DNA of 9,284 bases from assembly GCA_044464175.1 (NCBI GenBank), contig JBIQLO010000163.1:1-9284 (forward strand), in the 5' to 3' direction. A model generated the notes under the pieces. That model was not told the DNA's origin and ran no database searches. It worked only from the letters and a program-made list of their open reading frames with translations. Source of the stretch: JBIQLO01 sp044464175 (GTDB lineage: Bacteria; Planctomycetota; Phycisphaerae; Tepidisphaerales; Tepidisphaeraceae). The position numbers were made by a program, and so were the translations under genes. Numbering within the stretch: position 1 is the stretch's first letter; the number at the start of each line of letters is the position of its first letter. This document shows, in pieces, positions 1 through 5,234 of the stretch.

Positions 1-110
1 GAACCCAAACGAACCAAACCCAAATCCCCTCTGGCGCTCCAGAATCCACGATTTCTCCCCCGAACCCAACACCCGCTATTTCCCAACGAACCCAACCCAC
101 CCCCCGAATC
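1..110. repeat. G-poor degenerate GAACCCAA repeats
   Basis: This stretch is nearly devoid of G on the plus strand and carries repeated copies of a CGAACCCAAC-like word: GAACCCAAA at 1-9, CGAACCAAAC at 10-19, CGAACCCAAC at 61-70 and again at 87-96, and CGAATCC at 104-110. I see no credible coding frame in it. The remainder up to the next gene (111-268) holds no gene. It contains a 6-bp inverted repeat GGCCGC/GCGGCC at 216-221 and 231-236 with a 9-nt loop, which could be a leader hairpin, but no clear promoter. The repeat may be an intergenic low-complexity family; its role is unknown. Confidence 0.4.
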
Positions 111-268
111 CCGCCCGTCCGATAATGCCCAAATCCCAGGCGTATTCCGCCCCATCGGCAAATTCTGCGCATCTGGCTTAAAGGATCGACCCGCCCAGAC
201 GATATAGAAGATGTCGGCCGCATGAGTATGGCGGCCAGGGGGCTTTCCGGCGGCTGGAGACCGCCCAC

Positions 269-273
269 AGGAG
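269..273 (+). promoter_or_regulatory. Ribosome binding site AGGAG of the HTH-receiver gene
   Basis: AGGAG lies three bases before the ATG at 277 and six bases before the immediately following in-frame ATG at 280. The usual 5-9 base spacing favours 280 as the true initiator, which would shorten the protein by one methionine. Confidence 0.65.
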
Positions 274-276
274 AAA

Positions 277-864
277 ATGATGACCGCGACCAAGGCCAAA
301 GACGTCCTGACCACCGGAGAGGTGGCCAAAATCTGCAACGTCGCCCCGCGAACCGTCAGCAAGTGGTTCGATTCGGGCGCCCTCACCGGCTACCGCATCC
401 CCGGCAGCAAGGACCGCCGCATCCCCCTCAACCAGTTGATCCGCTTCATGAAGCAGCACAACATGCCCCTCAACGGCCTGATGAGCGGCTGCACCCGCGT
501 CATGATCGTCGATTCCGAGCCCGAAATCGTCGAGGTCCTGGAAAAAGTCCTCGAGGATGAGGCCAAATACGAGGTCGAAATCGCCCGCAGCGGTTTTGCC
601 GCCGGCGTCATCGCCGAACGCTTCCGCCCCCACGTCATCCTCCTGGACATGCACCTGAGCGACATCGACGGACGCGAGGTCGAGCGCCAGGTCAAGGCCA
701 ACCCCGACCTGCAGCTGACCAAGGTCATTGCCATGAGCGGCAAAATGGCCGATTCGGAGCTCAAAGGCCTTCTGTCCACGGGCTTCGACGGCTGCCTCCG
801 CAAACCCTTCAACATGCGCCAGGTCATCGAGGCCGTCGAAGACGCCATGGCGGTCGTGTATTGA
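277..864 (+). CDS. HTH (MerR/BldC-like) DNA-binding protein with C-terminal receiver domain
   Basis: The 195-residue protein has two domains. Residues 11-62 form an excisionase/MerR-type winged helix-turn-helix: LTTGEVAKICNVAPRTVSKW, then a wing around RIPGSKDRRIP. Residues 73-193 form a CheY-like receiver. The phospho-acceptor is D124 in LLDMHL, the threonine/serine position is S154, and the conserved lysine is K176 in RKPF. The order is the reverse of most response regulators, which carry the receiver first. The acidic pocket is incomplete: after D79 the usual second acid is S80, although E81 follows. The aromatic switch position three residues before the lysine is C173. It may therefore respond weakly or atypically to phosphorylation. 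No histidine kinase is visible nearby. It lies upstream of and codirectional with mlaEFD, but a repeat-filled gap of 110 bases makes an operon uncertain. Targets are unknown. The start may be the second ATG at 280, judged by Shine-Dalgarno spacing. Confidence 0.85.
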   Translation: MMTATKAKDVLTTGEVAKICNVAPRTVSKWFDSGALTGYRIPGSKDRRIPLNQLIRFMKQHNMPLNGLMSGCTRVMIVDSEPEIVEVLEKVLEDEAKYEVEIARSGFAAGVIAERFRPHVILLDMHLSDIDGREVERQVKANPDLQLTKVIAMSGKMADSELKGLLSTGFDGCLRKPFNMRQVIEAVEDAMAVVY

Positions 865-883
865 GGGCGCCGGATCCCGGGGA

Positions 884-960
884 GTGCTGGGCGCTGAGTG
901 CGGAGCGACATCTCGTTCAGCGCCCGGCGCCCGGCACTTTGCACCCGGCCCTTCGCCTCG
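884..960. repeat. Degenerate heptamer array in inverted halves upstream of mlaE
   Basis: The gap between the regulator and mlaE can be read in steps of seven. GTGCTGG, GCGCTGA, GTGCGGA and GCGACAT run from 884 to 911. After a centre near CTCGTTC come AGCGCCC, GGCGCCC, GGCACTT, TGCACCC, GGCCCTT and CGCCTCG (919-960). The right half, read on the minus strand, gives AAGTGCC, GGGCGCC and GGGCGCT, resembling the left half read on the plus strand. The array is thus two inverted sets of the same degenerate heptamer. It leaves no recognisable Shine-Dalgarno for mlaE. It may include the mlaE promoter, but I cannot identify one. Confidence 0.5.
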
Positions 961-974
961 TATGATCGCCCTCC

Positions 975-1799
975 ATGCCGGTGGCGATGATTGAGCAATT
1001 GGGACGCGGGGTCAACGACAGCCTCGAAATGTTCGGGGACTTCTGGCGGTTCCTGGGACGCACCTTCCTCTGGCTCTTCTGGAGCCTGCCCCGCTGGAAG
1101 CGCTGGAAGCTGCTCCCGCCCCAGATGTACGAGGTCGGCGTCCGATCCGTCCCCGTCATCGCCATCACCGGCGCCTTCATCGGCATGGTCCTGGCCGTCG
1201 AAACCTACACCCAGTTCAAGACCATCGGCCTGCAAAACCGCCTCGGCGGCGTCATCAACCTCTCAGTCGTCAAGCAGATCGGCCCCGTCTTGGCCGCCGT
1301 CATGCTCGCCGGCCGCGTCGGCGGCGCCCTGACGGCCGAGCTGGGCACCATGAACGTCACCGAGCAGCTCGACGCCATGCGCGTCATGGGGGCTGACCCG
1401 ATTCAATACCTGGTCGTCCCCCGCTTCGTCGCCTGCGTCCTGCTCACCCCCATCCTCACCATCTACAGCGACCTGCTGGGCATCGGCGGCGGCTGGCTCG
1501 TCGCCGTCCACTCCCTGGGCGTCCCCAACGGCCCCTATTGGTTCTACTCCGCCCAGGGGATCGGCACCTACCAGGTCATGGAAGGGATCATCAAGAGCAT
1601 CTTCTTCGGCGGCGCGATCGGGGCCGTCAGCTGCTACAAAGGCTTCAACTGCGGCAGCGGCGCCAGCGGCGTCGGCCGCGCCTGCACCGAAAGCTTCGTC
1701 ATCAGCTTCATCGCCATCATCGTCCTGAACTTCTTCTTTGCCGAACTGCTCAAGGACTGGTACGTGGCGCTCTATGGCATCAAGGGGATATTTGGATGA
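975..1799 (+). CDS. mlaE: MlaE-family ABC transporter permease
   Basis: This 274-residue inner-membrane protein is the permease of an MCE/Mla-type lipid transporter, which in E. coli moves phospholipids between the inner and outer membranes. The family hallmark is plain: LAGRVGGALTAELGTMNVTE at residues 111-130, followed by QLDAMRVMGADP (131-142). Hydrophobic segments lie near residues 58-75, 100-120, 146-178 and 240-258, and an amphipathic N-terminal helix (about 15-40) precedes the first. The length is slightly above the family's usual 250-265. The ATG at 975 has no clear Shine-Dalgarno; a second in-frame ATG at 987 is an alternative. mlaF and mlaD follow in the same direction, giving the E-F-D set. 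No mlaC- or mlaB-like gene is present in the window. Assignment to the family is firm; the exact lipid substrate is not known. Confidence 0.93.
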   Translation: MPVAMIEQLGRGVNDSLEMFGDFWRFLGRTFLWLFWSLPRWKRWKLLPPQMYEVGVRSVPVIAITGAFIGMVLAVETYTQFKTIGLQNRLGGVINLSVVKQIGPVLAAVMLAGRVGGALTAELGTMNVTEQLDAMRVMGADPIQYLVVPRFVACVLLTPILTIYSDLLGIGGGWLVAVHSLGVPNGPYWFYSAQGIGTYQVMEGIIKSIFFGGAIGAVSCYKGFNCGSGASGVGRACTESFVISFIAIIVLNFFFAELLKDWYVALYGIKGIFG

Positions 1800-1800
1800 T

Positions 1801-1851
1801 CGTGGTCCGTGATCCGAACTCAAACAGCGGACCACGGACCACGGACCACGG
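1801..1851. repeat. GGACCAC heptamer array over the mlaF translation start
   Basis: Three exact tandem copies of GGACCAC lie at 1829-1835, 1836-1842 and 1843-1849. A partial fourth (GGA) has as its last base the A of the mlaF ATG. An inverted partner, CGTGGTCCGTGATCCG at 1801-1816, sits at the left end, so the two halves can pair across a loop around 1817-1828. The array fills the whole mlaE-mlaF gap and takes the place where a Shine-Dalgarno would be expected. Pairing could hide the mlaF start; this is inference. Confidence 0.7.
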
Positions 1852-2610
1852 ATGTCGCTCATCGAACTGAAAAACCTCCACAAGCGCTTCGGCCGCCTGG
1901 TCGTGCTGGACGGGGTCACCCTCTCCATCCCCGCCGGCCAGAGCCTGGTCGTCATCGGCGCCAGCGGCACCGGCAAGAGCGTGCTCCTCAAGCACATCGT
2001 CGGCCTCCTCACCCCCGACATCGGTGAGGTCTGGTTCGACGGCCACCGCATCGACCTGCTGCCCGAGCGCAAACTCATGTCCGTGCGAACGCGCTTCGGC
2101 TTCCTCTTCCAGATGGGTGCCCTGTTCGACTCCCTCAGCGTCGCCGACAACATCGCCTTTCCCCTGGTCCAGCACACGCACAAAACCAGGGAGGAGATCG
2201 CCGCCATCGTCTCGCGCAACCTGGCCCGCGTGGGGCTCAAGGGGATCGAGCGGAAGATGCCCGCCGAGCTCTCCGGCGGCCAGAGAAAGCGCGTCGGCCT
2301 GGCCCGCGCCATCGCCCTGGAACCGGAGGTCATCCTATACGATGAGCCGACCACCGGCCTGGACCCGATCCGGTCGGATGTCATCAACCAGCTGATCATC
2401 AAGCTCAAACGCGAGCTGAACGTGACCTCCATCGTCGTCACCCACGACATGCAAAGCGCCTTCAAGATCGCCGACCGCATCGTCATGCTCTACGAGGGCA
2501 AAATCGTCATCGACGGGCCACCGGAGGCGATCCGCAACAGCGACAACCCGGTCGTGCGCCGATTCGTGCTGGGCGAGGCGTCGGAGGAGGAACTGGCGAA
2601 CCTGGCGTGA
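1852..2610 (+). CDS. mlaF: MlaF-family ABC transporter ATP-binding protein
   Basis: The 252-residue cytoplasmic ATPase powers the MlaE permease. All nucleotide-binding motifs are intact: Walker A GASGTGKS (36-43), Q-loop Q87 in FLFQMGALFDSL (85-96, characteristic of the Mla/MCE ATPase group), signature LSGGQ (140-144), Walker B ILYDEP (161-166) with catalytic E165, D-loop GLDP (169-172) and H-loop H198 in VTHDM. Length is typical of a single-domain ATPase. The C-terminal tail (about 236-252, EEELANLA) is short; in E. coli this region docks the partner subunit. The ATG follows directly on the heptamer array and has no good Shine-Dalgarno, so translation may depend on coupling to mlaE, which ends 52 bases upstream. 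No alternative upstream start is open in this frame. Family assignment is firm. Confidence 0.94.
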   Translation: MSLIELKNLHKRFGRLVVLDGVTLSIPAGQSLVVIGASGTGKSVLLKHIVGLLTPDIGEVWFDGHRIDLLPERKLMSVRTRFGFLFQMGALFDSLSVADNIAFPLVQHTHKTREEIAAIVSRNLARVGLKGIERKMPAELSGGQRKRVGLARAIALEPEVILYDEPTTGLDPIRSDVINQLIIKLKRELNVTSIVVTHDMQSAFKIADRIVMLYEGKIVIDGPPEAIRNSDNPVVRRFVLGEASEEELANLA

Positions 2611-2615
2611 GTAGA

Positions 2616-2670
2616 GTAGGGTCCGCACCGCGGACCTTCCATGAACTTCGGTCCGCGAGACGGACCCGAC
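2616..2670. repeat. BIME: inverted pair of GTAG hairpins between mlaF and mlaD
   Basis: Unit 1 (2616-2636, plus) is GTAG, then stem GGTCCGC, loop ACC, stem GCGGACC. Unit 2 (2670-2650, minus) begins GTCG, then GGTCCGT, loop CTC and GCGGACC. The units face each other across a 13-base spacer. Both are 21 bases long, the same as the units around the RAYT gene. They differ from those by two adjacent stem base pairs flipped from G-C to C-G on both arms. The element fills almost all of the mlaF-mlaD gap. Inside an operon such hairpins could stabilise the upstream mRNA segment or lower distal expression; that is inference. Confidence 0.8.
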
Positions 2671-2674
2671 AACT

Positions 2675-3664
2675 ATGGCATCGTATCGTAAAAACATCAT
2701 GGTGGGGATCACGGTCCTGGGCGGGCTGATCATTCTGGGATGGATGATCCTCCAGTTCGGCGCGGCCCCGGCCGCCCTTTTTGCCAAGCCGCGCATGCCC
2801 GTGCGCTTCGTCGCGCAGCAGGCCAACGGCATCGACGAAGGCTCCGTCGTCCTCTACCGCGGCGTCAGCGTCGGCTCCGTCACCTCCGTGCGCCGGGCGC
2901 CCGACGAGGTCCATATCTGGATCGACGCCCAGGTGGACCGCGACCCGCCCCTGCCCGGCAACGTCACCGGCGAAATCCGCTCCGTCGGCCTGGTCGGCGG
3001 CGGGGCGGCCATTGACCTGGTGGTGAACGGCCCCTCCCCTCAGGGGCATCTGGAGCCCAACCAGCAACTGACCGCCCGCTTCGTCGGGCTCGACCTCCTG
3101 CCGCCGGAATTCGCCGAACTGGCGAACGAGGTGAGCAAAACGGCCAAGCAACTCCGCGAGTCCAACGTGATCGCGGACTTGGACAAGACCATCAACACCA
3201 CGCGCCTGCAGGTGGAAAAGGCCGGAAAACTCTTTGACGATCTCCAGTCCCTGGTCGGCGATCCCAAGCTGCGCTCCGACCTCCACCAGTCGCTGGACAA
3301 TATCCGCCAGACCACCGAATCGGCCAACCGCCTCAGCCACAAGCTGGAAACCGTGGCCGATCAGGCCTCCGACACGGTGAAGTCGGCCAACGCCACCGTC
3401 CAGGCCACCCACCAGCACATCGACGATCTGGCCAAACAGATGACCGGACGGTTGGAGCAGGCCTCCAAAATCCTGGAGAACTTCCAGTCCATCTCCGCCA
3501 AGATCGACCGCGGCCAGGGCACGGCCGGGCTGCTGGTCAACGACCCCAAGCTCTACTCGGCCCTGGTCGACACAGTCCGCAACCTCAACCTCACCGTCCG
3601 CGACCTCCAGCGCATCGCCGAGCAGTGGGAACATGAAGGCGTGACGCTGAAGCTGGGGAAGTGA
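2675..3664 (+). CDS. mlaD: MlaD-family MCE-domain substrate-binding protein
   Basis: This 329-residue protein has an N-terminal transmembrane anchor (residues 10-28, VGITVLGGLIILGWMILQF), then an MCE domain. The MCE domain starts MPVRFVAQQANGIDEGSVVLY (41-61) and runs through RGVSVGSVTSV to about residue 118, with VGLVGGGAAIDL near 104-115. The rest (about 145-315) is long, charged and predicted helical, with repeated small/polar heptads. This resembles the needle or coiled-coil extensions of MCE proteins that bridge the periplasm, and it is much longer than the 183-residue E. coli MlaD. It would sit in the inner membrane with the MCE ring in the periplasm, as the MlaEF partner. The start ATG at 2675 has no Shine-Dalgarno because the REP pair ends just before it; ATG 2699 is a less likely alternative since it would cut the anchor. 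Confidence 0.9.
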   Translation: MASYRKNIMVGITVLGGLIILGWMILQFGAAPAALFAKPRMPVRFVAQQANGIDEGSVVLYRGVSVGSVTSVRRAPDEVHIWIDAQVDRDPPLPGNVTGEIRSVGLVGGGAAIDLVVNGPSPQGHLEPNQQLTARFVGLDLLPPEFAELANEVSKTAKQLRESNVIADLDKTINTTRLQVEKAGKLFDDLQSLVGDPKLRSDLHQSLDNIRQTTESANRLSHKLETVADQASDTVKSANATVQATHQHIDDLAKQMTGRLEQASKILENFQSISAKIDRGQGTAGLLVNDPKLYSALVDTVRNLNLTVRDLQRIAEQWEHEGVTLKLGK

Positions 3665-3675
3665 GGGGGAAAGAC

Positions 3676-3697
3676 GAAGGAGAGGTGCCCTCTCTTC
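3676..3697. terminator. Possible bidirectional terminator hairpin between mlaD and the AAA ATPase gene
   Basis: GAAG then AGAGG (3676-3685, one bulged G at 3680) pairs with CCTCT then CTTC (3689-3697) around the loop TGC. It sits in the 34-base gap between the convergent stop codons of mlaD (3662-3664) and the ATPase gene (3699-3701). Neither side carries a proper T-tract, so the terminator role is inferred from position and stem. Confidence 0.45.
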
Positions 3698-3698
3698 A

Positions 3699-4832
3699 TC
3701 ACTGTGTCGCCATGTCGCCTTGCCACTTCTGAAACCGCCGGACCATCTCCCCGGACACCGAGGGTCGGATGTCCCCCAGGGCGTCGGTCAGTATGGCCGG
3801 GGTGATTTCAGCATCCGTCGATCCGCCCACTGCCCGTAGAAACGGGATGACCGCCGCCCGGTCGCACAGGTGCTTGATGTCCGCCCCGCTGTACCCTTCG
3901 AGTCGCCGGGCCAGTTCGTCCAGATCCAGGTCGTCGCTCAGCGGCCGGTTCTTCAAATAAAGGTCCAGCATCGCCCGCCGCGCCGGCAAATCCGGCAGGG
4001 GAATATAGATTTTTTCATCAAACCGCCCGGGACGCAGCACGGCCGGATCGAGCTGCCAGGGCACATTGGTCGCCCCCATGAACAGAATCGGCCGGTTCCC
4101 TTTGTCGAACCCCTCCATCTCCTGCAGAATCTGCGGCACCAGCCGCTGCATCACGCTGGACCCCTCATCCCGCCGGGCCGGAATCAGCGCCTCGATCTCG
4201 TCAATGAAGATGATCGACCGTGCCTCGTTGCGCGCCGCCCCAAAGAGCTTCTGGATGTTCTGCTCCGCCTCCCCCACCCATTTGCTCAGGATGTCGGCCG
4301 GCGAAATCCGGAAAAACGCCGCGTCGATCTCCCCCGCCGTCGCCCGCGCCAGCATCGTCTTGCCCGTCCCCGGCGGCCCAAAAAGCAGCACGCCCCCGCC
4401 CCCCTGAATGCCGAACTTCTGCGCCAGCTCCGGATGGGCGAAGGGATAGAGCATCTTCAGCCGGATCTCCTCCTTCACCTCCTCCAGCCCCGCCACATCC
4501 TCAAAGCGCAGCCCCGGCTTCTCCCGCACCATCCATTGCCCGCCCGAAGCCGGGCTGGACTCCGACGATTCGGCCGCCGCCGCCGGACCGGTGGGGCGGT
4601 GGCGGTTCTCCCCCTTGGCCTTCTCACAGTCCCGCGCCAATTCCAGCAGGCGCTGGGCCATCTCCCGCCGCCCCTGCTGAAGCTGCGCGGAGGCCGCCTG
4701 CTTGCTTAACTGCGCCATCGCCCGGGCCGCTTCCAGCAGGTAAATCCGCGCTGAATCCCACTGCCCCGCCCGTCGCGCATCCAGCCCGCGCTGCTTATAC
4801 CGCTCAAAGGTGTCCCAGGGCGTCGTCGGCAT
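3699..4832 (-). CDS. AAA ATPase of Vps4/katanin-like type with N-terminal MIT-like domain
   Basis: A 377-residue single-AAA ATPase. Residues 1-73 form a charged helical bundle (FERYKQRGLDARRAGQWDSA, then a second helix with AARAMAQL and a third, MAQRLLELARDCEKAKG) resembling eukaryotic MIT domains. A low-complexity linker covers 74-100. The AAA core has Walker A GPPGTGKT (152-159), pore loop 1 SKWVGE (183-188) with the tryptophan seen in Vps4, Walker B IIFIDE (207-212), sensor 1 GATN (253-256), R267 and R270 as finger candidates in LRPGRFD, IYIPLPD (275-281) and sensor 2 GYSGAD (313-318). The C-terminal ALGDIRPSVS...RFQKW (351-370) resembles the terminal helix specific to the Vps4/katanin/spastin group. 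No membrane segment or protease domain is present, so it is not FtsH. The open frame extends upstream to 4913 through repeats; ATG 4832 is chosen because the protein pattern begins there. Start certainty is moderate as no Shine-Dalgarno is visible. The substrate is unknown. Confidence 0.85.
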   Translation of the reverse strand: MPTTPWDTFERYKQRGLDARRAGQWDSARIYLLEAARAMAQLSKQAASAQLQQGRREMAQRLLELARDCEKAKGENRHRPTGPAAAAESSESSPASGGQWMVREKPGLRFEDVAGLEEVKEEIRLKMLYPFAHPELAQKFGIQGGGGVLLFGPPGTGKTMLARATAGEIDAAFFRISPADILSKWVGEAEQNIQKLFGAARNEARSIIFIDEIEALIPARRDEGSSVMQRLVPQILQEMEGFDKGNRPILFMGATNVPWQLDPAVLRPGRFDEKIYIPLPDLPARRAMLDLYLKNRPLSDDLDLDELARRLEGYSGADIKHLCDRAAVIPFLRAVGGSTDAEITPAILTDALGDIRPSVSGEMVRRFQKWQGDMATQ

Positions 4833-4839
4833 GAGGGCA

Positions 4840-4867
4840 TGGTAAATGGAAAAGGAAAAATGGAAAA
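4840..4867. repeat. TGGAAAA heptamer array upstream of the AAA ATPase start
   Basis: On the plus strand four consecutive heptamers read TGGTAAA (4840-4846), TGGAAAA (4847-4853), GGAAAAA (4854-4860) and TGGAAAA (4861-4867). On the coding (minus) strand this is pyrimidine-rich and gives no Shine-Dalgarno. It ends seven bases before the ATPase ATG and lies between that start and the BIME at 4880-4926. Confidence 0.6.
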
Positions 4868-4879
4868 CGGACCGCCTCT

Positions 4880-4926
4880 GTAGGCGGGGTCGTTGACCCC
4901 GCTGCGGCCCCAACGAGGCCGCCTAC
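4880..4926. repeat. BIME of a second GTAG-hairpin subfamily
   Basis: Unit 1 (4880-4902, plus) is GTAG, stem GCGGGGTC, loop GTT, stem GACCCCGC. Unit 2 (4926-4904, minus) is GTAG, stem GCGGCCTC, loop GTT, stem GGGGCCGC. A single T (4903) separates them, and CT/AG extends the outer palindrome to 4878-4928. Between the two units two adjacent stem pairs are flipped (GG to CC on the left arm, CC to GG on the right), and a T-A pair becomes T-G. Units are 23 bases long, with an 8-bp stem and 3-base loop. It sits between the small membrane protein gene and the ATPase gene. Confidence 0.85.
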
Positions 4927-4934
4927 AGGCCTGC

Positions 4935-5234
4935 CTAGCTCCCCATAATTTTGAACAGCCCCCGCAATCCCAGCACCAGCAGGATCACCGCCCCCACAAA
5001 GCAGGCCCCGGCCAGGGTGTAAAGCAGGATCACCTGAAACTGGAACTGCATCGTCGGGGCGAACGTGGGGCTGAACAGGTTGGATCGGTAGACGGTCAGG
5101 TCCAGCACGCCGATCAGGAAGCATCCCCCCAGGAAGATCAGCGCCAGCCCCGCAAAAAGAACCGCCGATGCGGCCCAGACCCGGGCACGGTTCGGGGTCG
5201 AGGTGGCATAGGGAATGGGATCGGATTGATTCAC
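4935..5234 (-). CDS. Small two-helix membrane protein, unrecognised family
   Basis: The 99-residue product is not a family I recognise. It has a polar N-terminus (MNQSDPIPYATSTPNRAR), a hydrophobic helix at about residues 19-44 (VWAASAVLFAGLALIFLGGC and onwards), a short polar loop (about 47-65) and a second helix at about 66-90 (FQVILLYTLAGACFVGAVIL), ending in a short basic tail LRGLFKIMGS. Both termini are probably on the same side. It starts with GTG at 5234-5232, and that codon overlaps the TGA stop of the upstream peptidase gene in the tetramer GTGA. GGAG lies five bases before it. Translation is therefore probably coupled to the peptidase. The AAA ATPase gene follows about 100 bases downstream, so it could anchor or recruit that ATPase at the membrane; this is only a contextual guess. 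Confidence 0.75.
   Translation of the reverse strand: MNQSDPIPYATSTPNRARVWAASAVLFAGLALIFLGGCFLIGVLDLTVYRSNLFSPTFAPTMQFQFQVILLYTLAGACFVGAVILLVLGLRGLFKIMGS

Noticed and set aside
1263..2486. A 407-codon minus-strand frame across mlaE and mlaF
   Set aside because: It overlaps two unmistakable ABC transporter genes and encodes a low-complexity product.
3699..3722. GGCGACAT/GGCGACAC eight-base near repeat encoding the last residues (GDMATQ) of the AAA ATPase
   Set aside because: Only two copies; too short to claim a repeat array, though the tail may have arisen from one.
3833..3846. CCCG/CGGG hairpin with GTAG at its centre inside the ATPase gene
   Set aside because: GTAG overlaps the stem and loop rather than preceding a stem, and the stem is only 4 bp; chance in GC-rich coding DNA.
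4833..4913. N-terminal extension of the AAA ATPase to an upstream ATG at 4913
   Set aside because: The extra 27 residues are encoded by part of the BIME and the heptamer array, and the MIT-like pattern begins at the ATG at 4832.
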